Below the pieces are notes generated by a model. The model ran no database searches, was not told where the DNA came from, and saw nothing but the letters and a program-made list of their open reading frames with translations. From contig JBEKOB010000024.1 of NCBI GenBank assembly GCA_049522195.1, positions 1 through 55,437 on the forward strand: 55,437 bases of DNA, in the 5' to 3' direction. A program made the position numbers and the translations under genes. The stretch is from UBA9647 sp049522195 (GTDB lineage Bacteria; Bacteroidota; Ignavibacteria; UBA10030). Shown here in pieces: positions 34,443-42,521 of the stretch. Each line of letters opens with the position of its first letter. Positions within the stretch are counted from its first letter, which is position 1.

Positions 34443-35330
34443 CTATTTGAGTAGCACGGCCCTCTTTGTATCTTTGTACACTTCACCTTTTTCCGAAGTC
34501 GCGGTGAGCTGATACAGGTACATTCCGCTTGGCAAGCTGGATGCATTCCAGCTCATGGTGTGCCGACCTGCCTCTTTTTGTCCTTCGACTAATGTCGCCA
34601 CTTCCGCTCCAAGAATGTTAAAAACACGCAGGCTCACAAAACTCTTTGCTGACAGCTGATAGCTGATAGCCGTACTGGGGTTGAATGGGTTCGGATAGTT
34701 CTGGTCCAATCCGAACGCGTTCGCGACGGAGGTGTTCTCCACTGCAGTGCCAAGTGAACCGAACGACAGATCATCGACAATGAAATATGAACCCAGATGA
34801 GGTTGTCCCGTTGTGCCGGCGATTTGAAATTGTATGACGCAAGTGTCCGGCAAATCCCCGGAAATATAGATAAACGGAAGAGAAAATTGTTTGTATGCCG
34901 ATGAGGAAGCGGTGATCAAGGCCGAGGCTATACCGATTGGCGTCCCGCGTGAGAGCCCCTTGAAAAGAATAACGTTGACGATGAACTGGTCGCCGGAGCT
35001 CGTCGCTGGAGAAAATTGATACCATCCGTTGAATGCTGCCGGCCGCTGATTATACGTGAAACCTGATCCGTTGGCGCCCGATTGAAGAAACGGCGGCATG
35101 ACGATCGACGTGCCGGTCAACGCTACAACATCACCGCGCACAGCTGAGGACCCTGCATGCGCTACGGTTGATTTGGTGATGTTTATGTAGACCGGAGGAG
35201 AATTGGTCGTGATCCAGTTGTCCGGTGATCCGCTGGTCCAGTTTTCGAAACTCGCATTTGGTATCTGCCCGAAAAGTGGAATCGCACAGCAGAGGAGAAG
35301 AGCAAAAAACAGTAACAACGATTTATTCAT
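34443..35330 (-). CDS. Secreted protein with type IX secretion C-terminal sorting domain
   Basis: The 295-aa product has a signal peptide (MNKSLLLFFALLLCCAIPLF), a jelly-roll-like carbohydrate-type domain (IPNASFENWTSGSPDNW, then VDDLSFGSLG), and a C-terminal T9SS domain starting LDQNYPNPFNPSTAISYQLS and continuing VFNILGAEVATLVEG, GMYLYQLTA. It should be exported through the outer membrane and possibly anchored there. The segment coding ISYQLSAK is made of 7-base repeats (see repeat at 34645). AAGGAG precedes the ATG. The gene stands alone. Confidence 0.87.
   Translation of the reverse strand: MNKSLLLFFALLLCCAIPLFGQIPNASFENWTSGSPDNWITTNSPPVYINITKSTVAHAGSSAVRGDVVALTGTSIVMPPFLQSGANGSGFTYNQRPAAFNGWYQFSPATSSGDQFIVNVILFKGLSRGTPIGIASALITASSSAYKQFSLPFIYISGDLPDTCVIQFQIAGTTGQPHLGSYFIVDDLSFGSLGTAVENTSVANAFGLDQNYPNPFNPSTAISYQLSAKSFVSLRVFNILGAEVATLVEGQKEAGRHTMSWNASSLPSGMYLYQLTATSEKGEVYKDTKRAVLLK
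34644..34674. repeat. Heptamer repeat inside the T9SS sorting domain gene
   Basis: The plus strand reads GCTGACA, GCTGATA, GCTGATA, then GCCGTAC: the same 7-base family as at 9629-9662. It codes for YQLSA in the sorting domain, so it has spread into coding DNA while keeping the frame. Confidence 0.65.
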
Positions 35331-35811
35331 CGGTGAGTCTCCTTAATGGGTGGGTGGCTTCACATGATAACTTTCTTTGTGGGGGAAAAGTTTCCGCTGT
35401 AGGTAGTAGTAATGTACAAAATGATTGGGCAACGTGATACACGCATTCGGTTTGCGAGCCTGATATTTTACACCTTCGCGAAAACCTGATCCGTTGAAGA
35501 ATACAACACATCAAGGCAAGGGCTTCAGGATGCCCTTTGTGGCAATCTACCGTGTTCGTGGGCTGAGCTCGCGAACCAGAGGAAAGCGAAGCGTAGACAT
35601 TTCGGGTTCAAGACGATCCTGGAGGTGCAACTCTGACTCAATCCTGGCGTATGTGCCAAGGATGAAACCCGCCCAATCCCTTCAGATCTCGAACGCTGGC
35701 AAGCATTTCCCTCGAAAGCTCAGGCTCAACCGTGGTTCACATATCCTCAATCAGCTCAGACAGCATCATAAAAATCGTTGCATCCGGTAAAACGTTGAAA
35801 GGCGTGAACAC
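35331..35811. other. Divergent intergenic region
   Basis: The 481 bases lie between the minus-strand T9SS gene and the plus-strand propeller gene and should hold promoters for both. I see no clean TTG-N20-TA promoter and no gene. A TTGCCC followed by TACATTAC on the minus strand has the wrong spacing. Confidence 0.4.
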
Positions 35812-37659
35812 ATGAAACGGGCGCTCGCGATACTCTTTATGGTGATCACGGCTGGTTTGCTGCAAAACCAGGCGATGGCAGGTCCGGATCGGCTGTCGAT
35901 GCTTCAGGCGAATCCACAGCACACAGGGGTTTACGACGTAAAACCGATCTATCACCTTGAAGGTGTCAGGTTTTCGTTCAAGACGAATGGTCCCGTGAGA
36001 AGCACACCAGCGTTATCAGATGGAGTACTATATTTCGGAAGCGGCGATGGCTCGTTCTACGCGGTGGACGCACGGTCAGGAGAGGAGCGATGGCACTTCA
36101 AGACAGGTGGGGCGGTTCATTCATCCCCGGCGGTCGCTCACGGAGTCGTCTACTTCACCAGTCGGGATCGATTTCTGTATGCACTCGATGCGGCCACAGG
36201 TAAAGAAGTCTGGAAATCCCGTATGGGGAAAGAACTCGACTATCGCAACGGGTTCGATTACTATCTCTCATCGCCGACGATTGATGATCGCGTTCTCTTT
36301 GTGGGGAGTGGTGACGGCAACCTCTATTCGTTCGACATCAAAACGAAAAAGATGCTCTGGAAGTATTCAGCCGGATCGCGGATCCGTTCTACTCCGGCTG
36401 CAGCAGATGATCTCGTTCTGGTCGGAACTATGAATGGCTATGTCGTCGCCTTGAAGAAGAAAGACGGGACGCTGAAATGGGAATTTGCCACGAAGGGAGC
36501 AGCGCTGAAGATCGAGGATTTTGGATTCGACCGATCGGCTGTGGTCTCATCTCCCTCCATCGCGAATGGCATAGTGACGGTCGGCTGCCGTGACGGGTTC
36601 CTGTATGCACTCGATCTTGAAAAGGGGGAGCAAAAATGGGTGAACGATCACAAGGTATCGTGGATCCTCTCGACTCCGGCACTCGCCGATGGGAGAGTGT
36701 TTGTCGGCAGCTCCGATGCTCAGTTTGTCCAGTGCGTCGAGCAACCATCCGGAAAAGAGGTCTGGAGGTTCAGAACAAACGGACCGGTCTGGTCTTCCGC
36801 GGCGGTTGCCCGGTCAATTGTTTATTTCGGATCGAATGATGGCAATCTGTTCGCCCTTGACAGGGCGAGCGGTGTTGAACGATGGCGATTCAAAACCAAC
36901 GACCGGATCTTCTCCTCACCCGTTGTCTCGGACGGGATGGTCTATTTTGGAAGTGATGATGGAAACCTGTATGCGCTGCAGGGTTCCACCGCAATCGATA
37001 CGATATCTCTCTCTCCCAGAAAGGTCGTCTTCTGGGATTCGAAACCGGACGCCGGAAGGTGGTTTTCTGCCGGTGCCGACGAATGGATTCGGGACTACTT
37101 CAAACAGGAAGGATACAAGGTTGTTGACTCGAGAGGGCTGGAACAGTTTATGAATGATCAGCTCGGCTCGAAGCTCAGAAGCGTTGTTGTGTTTGCCGAA
37201 CACCGAATGCCGGACGCGCTTGTGAAGGAAGAATCTCCAAGCGCTCTCATACGGAAATACCTGGATGCGGGAGGGAAGATTGTCTGGCTCGGTCCCGATC
37301 CAATTGCGTGGAAGCGCGATTCAACGGGGAAGATGCTCGGTATCGATTATTCAGATGCCCAAAAGATCCTCGGCATCCAGTACCCAGGCACAAGGTTGGA
37401 AGGGATCGGGTGGTACGGGGCGACCGTCACCGAGGAAGGGAAAAAGTGGGGACTTCATGGTTGGTGGGTTAGTCTTGGCTGGGTGGATCCTGGACAAGTC
37501 TCCACGGTGCTGGCCCGCGATGAGAACGGTATGGCGAGTGGGTGGGTGAAAAACTATGGCGGACCAGAAGGTACAGGATTGGTGCAACTTTGGGTGCCGC
37601 GTGATCGCCACAGTGATCTCTTCCCCGTTAAGTGCGCAGCGGAGTACAAATTACAATAG
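35812..37659 (+). CDS. Exported PQQ-type beta-propeller fused to an uncharacterised C-terminal domain
   Basis: The 615-aa product has a signal peptide (MKRALAILFMVITAGLLQ, cleaved near AMA) and about seven propeller blades of the PQQ type (LYFGSGDGSFYAVDARSGEERW, read as a repeat of YFGS-DG-LYALD-G-W) to about residue 395. The C-terminal 215 residues (from KVVFWDSKPDAGRWF) look like a different alpha/beta domain, perhaps ThuA- or glutamine-amidotransferase-like (RSVVVFAEHRMPD, GGKIVWLGPDP). The quinone ligands of alcohol dehydrogenases are not evident, so this is a binding rather than redox propeller. ATG 35812 follows GAAAGGCG. The M1 gene follows 125 bases on with its own promoter. Confidence 0.82.
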   Translation: MKRALAILFMVITAGLLQNQAMAGPDRLSMLQANPQHTGVYDVKPIYHLEGVRFSFKTNGPVRSTPALSDGVLYFGSGDGSFYAVDARSGEERWHFKTGGAVHSSPAVAHGVVYFTSRDRFLYALDAATGKEVWKSRMGKELDYRNGFDYYLSSPTIDDRVLFVGSGDGNLYSFDIKTKKMLWKYSAGSRIRSTPAAADDLVLVGTMNGYVVALKKKDGTLKWEFATKGAALKIEDFGFDRSAVVSSPSIANGIVTVGCRDGFLYALDLEKGEQKWVNDHKVSWILSTPALADGRVFVGSSDAQFVQCVEQPSGKEVWRFRTNGPVWSSAAVARSIVYFGSNDGNLFALDRASGVERWRFKTNDRIFSSPVVSDGMVYFGSDDGNLYALQGSTAIDTISLSPRKVVFWDSKPDAGRWFSAGADEWIRDYFKQEGYKVVDSRGLEQFMNDQLGSKLRSVVVFAEHRMPDALVKEESPSALIRKYLDAGGKIVWLGPDPIAWKRDSTGKMLGIDYSDAQKILGIQYPGTRLEGIGWYGATVTEEGKKWGLHGWWVSLGWVDPGQVSTVLARDENGMASGWVKNYGGPEGTGLVQLWVPRDRHSDLFPVKCAAEYKLQ

Positions 37660-37714
37660 ATATTCAAGGGAACGGCACATCCTTCGGGGCGTGGCACTGC
37701 AACACCGGCTCCAC

Positions 37715-37745
37715 TTGATTACCGCGTTTTCTTCACCTAGATTGA
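37715..37745 (+). promoter_or_regulatory. TTG / TAGATTGA promoter
   Basis: TTG at 37715 and TAGATTGA from 37738 are 23 bases apart, matching the class. It is about 40 bases upstream of the M1 aminopeptidase start. Confidence 0.55.
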
Positions 37746-37784
37746 CACGCACTGAACACTCACCCTTCGCTCATAGGAGTCAGC

Positions 37785-40223
37785 ATGCGAATTCTCATTC
37801 CTTTCCTTTTGTCCCTTTTCATCATCTCTGCCCTGCCCGCACAGGAGATTTTTTCTCCAAAGGATCCCGGCGAGACGCCGAATCGAACGTACGATGTGCT
37901 GCACTACAAAATTGAAATCAAGCTGGACGATATTGCGAAATCGGTCGAGGGGCAAGTTACGACGACGTTTGTCCCGCTCTTCCCTGCTCTGAAGACGGTC
38001 GTGTTCGATGCCGGTGACATGAAGATCAAGAGTGTCAGGGATGCGAAAGGGAAGGACCTGAAGTTTACGTCGACCACATCGAACGTCTCCATTGAGCTCG
38101 ACAAGCCGCGTTCTTATCGCGATACCCTCAAGGTTTCCATCGAGTACTCGTGTACACCAAAACAGGGACTCACGTTCAACAATACTGACGGGGCTATCCC
38201 CGGGAAGCGTCCGCAAATCTGGTCGCAGGGTGAAGATACAACGAACCACTACTGGTTTCCGTGCTACGATTACCCCAATGACAAATCGACATCCGAAGTG
38301 ATCGGGACGGTGAACGCGAGGTATTCCCTGCTTTCGAATGGCAAGCTGATCAGTGTGAAGGAAAATAAGAAAGAGAAGACGAAAACTTTTCACTGGATGG
38401 AGACAAAGCCGCATTCTTCGTACCTGATCATGATCGCCGCAGGCGAATACACGATTCTTCATGATAATCTTGGTAAGCTCCCTCTCGAGTACTGGGTATA
38501 TCCTGACGACACGACCAACGGTCGCGCGAGTTTCAAGTACACGCCCGCGATGATAAAGTTCTTCAACGAGACGATCGGATATCCCTATGCTTGGGAAAAA
38601 TATGCGCAGATCATCCTGCAGGATCATTTTGGAGGGATGGAGAATACTTCCGCTACAACTCTCTCTGACACCTGGGCTGTACCGGACCCAAGGGGACGCA
38701 TTGACAATCCCTCCACCAGCCTGCTTGCTCACGAGCTATCGCACCAGTGGTGGGGAGATCTTGTGACCTGCAAGGACTTCCGCCACTCGTGGCTGAATGA
38801 AAGCTTTGCGAGCTACTATGATCCGCTGTTTCACAGGATGTTTCTCGGGCAAGACGAGTTCGACTATACGATGTATCAGAATCAGCAGGCCGGCGTAGTC
38901 GTCGATACGACCCGTGGAAGAAAGCCCATCGTCAGCGTTGAGTCGTACGGTGAAAATATATATCCGCGAGGGTCCGCCGTCCTGCACATGCTTCGTTATC
39001 TGCTTGGCGATGACCTCTATCAGCGTGCGATCAAGCACTATATCACCAAGCACGCATTCCAGCCCGTTGAAACAAACGACTTGAAGGTCGCTATCGAAGA
39101 GATCACAGGGCAAAACCTCCAGTGGTTCTTCGACCAGTGGGTGTACAAGGCGGGGCATCCGATCTTTAATGTCTCGTACCGATGGAACGAATCGGCTGGG
39201 AATATTGCACTGACCGTACAACAAACGCAAAAAATGGACAGCTTGACCGGAGTGTTCCGTATGCCGGTAGATGTCGAGATCACCGCCGCCGCGGGCGCGA
39301 CGACCCACAGGATCGGGATACTCAAGAAGGACTCAACCTATACACTTCCTGCGCCTTCGAAGCCACTGCTGGTGATCTTCGACAAAGGATATTGGCTGAT
39401 CAAGGAACTGACATTTGAGAAGTCGTTTGACGAATGGAAGTATCAGGCATCGTCGGCAACGAGCCTTGTCGATCGCATTCTCGGCATCCAGGCGCTTTCC
39501 CGATTGCAGAAGGAAGGGGACGTCGTGTCCGTGTTCATCGACCGAATGTTGCATGATCCGTTCTGGGCCGTACGACGCGATGCAGCGTCACAGATCTCAT
39601 CGGCGGTGGCCAAGCACGACTCGCTCAAGTCTGTCGCAAAGCCCGCGTTGCTTGCGGCGATCAAGGACAAGCGCTCAGAAGTGCGCTCTGTGGCTGCAGG
39701 CGCCTTGCGATGGTTCAAGGGAGATGATGTCGTCGGGACTTTGAAGACGGCGCTCAACGATTCGAGCTATCAGGTTTTTGGCAGAGCGCTTTCCTCAATC
39801 GCGAAAGCAGATTCGGCACACGCTCTTCCGATCGTGAAACAGTATCTTTCGACCCCTTCACGCCAGAACATCGTTGCTGGTTATGCGCTGAATGCACTCG
39901 GCTCACTTGATACTGCGCAGGCTGTCACCGTTGCGATGGAAATGGTGAAAGACCAGAAATTCACTTCCACCAGGTACACATCGCTGTCGATGATTCGGTG
40001 GTACGGCAAAGGGAGAATGGACGCGATGAATGTTGTCAAGGATATCCTGAAGGATCCAAATGAATCCGTCAGAAACTATGCGGCGTTGGTGCTGGGCGAT
40101 ATCGGTGACGCATCCGTGATTGCTGCCCTGGAAGCCATCGGAAACGACAAGGACAACCCGGCGTCGGGAACTGCCAAGCAGAGCATTGAGAAGATCAATA
40201 AGAGGATCAAAGGTGTGAAGTAG
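37785..40223 (+). CDS. Secreted M1 family aminopeptidase with HEAT-like C-terminal repeats
   Basis: The 812-aa protein has a signal peptide (MRILIPFLLSLFIISALPAQ), the exopeptidase motif FGGMENTSA and the zinc site HELSHQWWGD (H316, E317, H320) with E339 in NESFA exactly 18 residues after the second histidine. The C-terminal 260 residues from about 560 are helical repeats of HEAT type (DPFWAVRRDAASQISS, KRSEVRSVAAGALRWF, ESVRNYAALVLGDIGDA) in place of the usual ERAP-like domain. It trims N-terminal residues from peptides outside the cytoplasm. GGAG precedes the ATG, and a terminator follows. Confidence 0.93.
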   Translation: MRILIPFLLSLFIISALPAQEIFSPKDPGETPNRTYDVLHYKIEIKLDDIAKSVEGQVTTTFVPLFPALKTVVFDAGDMKIKSVRDAKGKDLKFTSTTSNVSIELDKPRSYRDTLKVSIEYSCTPKQGLTFNNTDGAIPGKRPQIWSQGEDTTNHYWFPCYDYPNDKSTSEVIGTVNARYSLLSNGKLISVKENKKEKTKTFHWMETKPHSSYLIMIAAGEYTILHDNLGKLPLEYWVYPDDTTNGRASFKYTPAMIKFFNETIGYPYAWEKYAQIILQDHFGGMENTSATTLSDTWAVPDPRGRIDNPSTSLLAHELSHQWWGDLVTCKDFRHSWLNESFASYYDPLFHRMFLGQDEFDYTMYQNQQAGVVVDTTRGRKPIVSVESYGENIYPRGSAVLHMLRYLLGDDLYQRAIKHYITKHAFQPVETNDLKVAIEEITGQNLQWFFDQWVYKAGHPIFNVSYRWNESAGNIALTVQQTQKMDSLTGVFRMPVDVEITAAAGATTHRIGILKKDSTYTLPAPSKPLLVIFDKGYWLIKELTFEKSFDEWKYQASSATSLVDRILGIQALSRLQKEGDVVSVFIDRMLHDPFWAVRRDAASQISSAVAKHDSLKSVAKPALLAAIKDKRSEVRSVAAGALRWFKGDDVVGTLKTALNDSSYQVFGRALSSIAKADSAHALPIVKQYLSTPSRQNIVAGYALNALGSLDTAQAVTVAMEMVKDQKFTSTRYTSLSMIRWYGKGRMDAMNVVKDILKDPNESVRNYAALVLGDIGDASVIAALEAIGNDKDNPASGTAKQSIEKINKRIKGVK

Positions 40224-40255
40224 CACGTTGCTGTGTCGACGCGATTTGGCGTACA

Positions 40256-40281
40256 GAGGCCGGAGCAACCCTCCGGCCTTT
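40256..40281 (+). terminator. Rho-independent terminator after the M1 gene
   Basis: AGGCCGGAG (40257-40265) pairs with CTCCGGCCT (40271-40279), followed by TTTTT. Confidence 0.88.
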
Positions 40282-40286
40282 TTCTT

Positions 40287-40789
40287 TGAGCGATGCAATC
40301 CATGGCGCTCCTCTGTGCAACGATATGGTTACTTTTCACTCCAAGTTCTGTATTTTGGCGAAATCATTCATTCCGATGAAATCAATGGCAAAGACGGAGA
40401 ATGTGCAGAGGGAACCTGCCGTTCATCATTTCAATGTCACTCCGAAGCGAGTCTTTTCGACGAAACCCTTGTCCCCCGGATGCAGTACTGGATGTCGTGA
40501 CGGACCCCGGGAACCTTTTAAGCTCAACTAAGGTTCTGAGAATATGCAGGTCTCCCGTAATGCTGTTAAGAGGCCTGAAAACCTTGCTCTAGGAATCCTC
40601 TCAAATGACAATATCTGTTTCAAGTACGCGCTGGTTCCCCTCTCGAAACACTCCGTGCGCTTGTAGTATGCCTGCTTTTTGACCAGGCAGGCGCCCCCGT
40701 TTATCAATTTCAACTTCATCGACGTTATTCTTTTCCGAAGCTCATTCACACGGAGTGCTGAAGTCGCCTCTCTAGTGATTCATAAGAAC
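40287..40789. promoter_or_regulatory. Long leader of the sulfur-relay operon
   Basis: No gene is convincing in these 500 bases. The last 150 contain CACTCCGTG (40649-40657) and its perfect inverted copy CACGGAGTG (40749-40757), and between them TGCCTG/CAGGCA can form a small hairpin. Such a nested structure ahead of a cysteine-synthase gene could be a regulatory leader. It does not match a riboswitch that I recognise. Confidence 0.35.
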
Positions 40790-41716
40790 ATGCTAACACT
40801 CGAACGAACATCGCACATACAGGTCGAAACGCTCCTCTCACGGGTGGGCGGGACTCCACTCCTCAGGCTATCGCGGGGGGTTGAGAATCCGAATGTCCGG
40901 GTGTATGCGAAGGCGGAGTGGTTCAATCCGGGAGGCTCGATCAAGGACCGCGCCGCGATGAATATGATACTCGATGGCGTGCGGTCTGGAAAGCTTGTGA
41001 AAGGAAAGACGATCATCGATGCGACGAGCGGGAACACGGGAATTGCGTATGCGATGATCGGAGCTGCTCTTGGATACCCTGTGGAACTCGTGATGCCTGA
41101 GAATGTGGGACAGGAGCGGCGGCGAATGATCGAGGCATTCGGAGCAAGCATCACGTACTCCGATCCGCTCGAAGGAACGGACGGCTCACGAAGCCTGGTT
41201 CAGACCATTGTCGCCTTGAGTCCCGACCGTTATTTTTATCCGGATCAATACAACAATCCGGCCAACTGGCAGGCACACTTCGAGACCACGGGCAAGGAAA
41301 TTTTCCATCAAACAGACGGAAAGGTGACACACTTCGCATGCGGTTTGGGGACAACAGGGACCTTCGTAGGCGTGGCCCGATGTTTGAAGCAGGTCAATCC
41401 CGCCATAAGATGTATTTCTGTCCAGCCCGACGCGCCATTCCATGGACTCGAGGGTCTCAAGCATCTCTCATCAGCCTGGATCCCTGGAATTTACGACGCA
41501 ACGCTTGTTGACGGGACCGAAGAGGTTTCAACGGAGGAAGCGTATGCGATGGTCAAGCAACTCGCACGGCGCGAGGGGCTCCTCGTTGGTGTGTCGTCTG
41601 GAGCCGCGGCGGTGGCAGCGCTTCGGGTGGCGGAGAAGATAGAAACAGGAGTGGTGGTTACGGTGTTTCCCGACAGTGCGGCGAAGTACCTGAACGAACA
41701 ATTCTGGGAGAAATGA
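40790..41716 (+). CDS. cysM: Cysteine synthase (CysK/CysM family, probably uses a carrier-protein thiocarboxylate)
   Basis: The 308-aa PLP enzyme has GGTPLLRLSR, the Schiff-base lysine K52 in NPGGSIKDR, ATSGNTGIAYA for substrate binding and CGLGTTGTFVG for the phosphate. Its genes downstream encode a JAMM protease and a CysO-like carrier, the same set that in Mycobacterium tuberculosis makes cysteine from O-phosphoserine and CysO-thiocarboxylate, so it likely does the same here; that assignment comes from context. The ATG at 40790 replaces an upstream frame start because the family alignment begins there. It overlaps the next gene by ATGA (41713-41716). Confidence 0.9.
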   Translation: MLTLERTSHIQVETLLSRVGGTPLLRLSRGVENPNVRVYAKAEWFNPGGSIKDRAAMNMILDGVRSGKLVKGKTIIDATSGNTGIAYAMIGAALGYPVELVMPENVGQERRRMIEAFGASITYSDPLEGTDGSRSLVQTIVALSPDRYFYPDQYNNPANWQAHFETTGKEIFHQTDGKVTHFACGLGTTGTFVGVARCLKQVNPAIRCISVQPDAPFHGLEGLKHLSSAWIPGIYDATLVDGTEEVSTEEAYAMVKQLARREGLLVGVSSGAAAVAALRVAEKIETGVVVTVFPDSAAKYLNEQFWEK

Positions 41717-42180
41717 GACTCGTGTTGAAACTGGAGAGTGAATTCATCGATAGGATCAAGGAGCATGGCCGGGATAGCTATCCCGAGGAGTGCTGCGGAT
41801 TTCTGTTTGGCTCGTCAGATGGTAAAGTGAAGACAGTCCGGGATCTCCACGAACTATTAAACTCCAGCGGCGAAAACCGCTCCCGGCGATATGTCATTGG
41901 GCCTGCAGAGTATCGGAATGCTGAGATATGGGCAGAGGGAAAGGGCCTGGAGGTCCTTGGCCTTTATCATTCACACCCCGATCATCCGTCACGTCCTTCA
42001 CAGTTCGATATCGACCATGCTCTTCCGTGGTGGTCGTACATCATCATCTCGGTCGAACGCGGGAGCCCATCCGTGATATCATCCTGGGTTTTGAACGATG
42101 ACCGATCAGGGTTTGGGGAAGAGAGGATCGAGGAGGTGAAGATGAGGGAAGGAACGAAAAAGGTAGTTACAGATCAATGA
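41713..42180 (+). CDS. JAMM/MPN metalloprotease of the Mec (M67) family
   Basis: The 155-aa protein has all JAMM+ features: a glutamate in PEECCGFLFG (E25/E26), the zinc site LYHSHPDHPSRPSQFDID (H86, H88, D99) and the conserved serine between them. Mec hydrolyses the cysteine adduct from the CysO carrier, and the related QbsD trims extra residues from QbsE. Both jobs would be needed here because the adjacent carrier has residues beyond Gly-Gly. It is coupled to the cysteine synthase gene by a four-base overlap. Confidence 0.9.
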   Translation: MRLVLKLESEFIDRIKEHGRDSYPEECCGFLFGSSDGKVKTVRDLHELLNSSGENRSRRYVIGPAEYRNAEIWAEGKGLEVLGLYHSHPDHPSRPSQFDIDHALPWWSYIIISVERGSPSVISSWVLNDDRSGFGEERIEEVKMREGTKKVVTDQ

Positions 42181-42233
42181 ACCGCGGAATCCATTCGTGG
42201 CGAAATCAAAGGATCACATCGTAAGGAGATTGC

Positions 42234-42521
42234 ATGGCAGTGAAAGTTATGATTCCGACGCCTCTGCGGGCGTTCACAGACAAGAAGGACGCGGTCATCC
42301 TTGAAGGAAAGACCGTCGGCGAGCTGCTTGGCCGGCTGACGACCCAGCACGCGCAGTTGAAGAAACATTTGTATGCGGACAATGGAACGCTGAGAAATTT
42401 TGTCAACGTCTATGTGAACAATGAGGATATACGGTATTTGAAGTACGAGGAGACTCCGGTGACCGAAAATGACGTGGTCAGCATCATCCCGTCTATAGCC
42501 GGCGGAGGAACGGCAATATGA
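42234..42521 (+). CDS. CysO/ThiS/MoaD-type sulfur carrier protein, extended precursor
   Basis: The 95-aa ubiquitin-fold protein resembles CysO: MAVKVMIPTPLRAFTDKKD, LRNFVNVYVNNEDIRYLKY and DVVSIIPSIAGGGTAI. The usual end is Gly-Gly, which is adenylated and thiocarboxylated; here the chain continues about three to four residues (GTAI) past AGG. QbsE of Pseudomonas is made with a similar extra dipeptide that a JAMM protease removes. The ATG follows AAGGAG. The stop overlaps the next gene's ATG (ATGA, 42518-42521). Confidence 0.9.
   Translation: MAVKVMIPTPLRAFTDKKDAVILEGKTVGELLGRLTTQHAQLKKHLYADNGTLRNFVNVYVNNEDIRYLKYEETPVTENDVVSIIPSIAGGGTAI

Noticed and set aside
37737..38732. 331-residue minus-strand frame
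   Set aside because: Antisense to the M1 aminopeptidase, which has complete catalytic motifs; no domain in the shadow frame.
40540..40789. SAM or T-box riboswitch ahead of cysteine synthase
   Set aside because: I could not find the conserved core of either; only generic hairpins are present.
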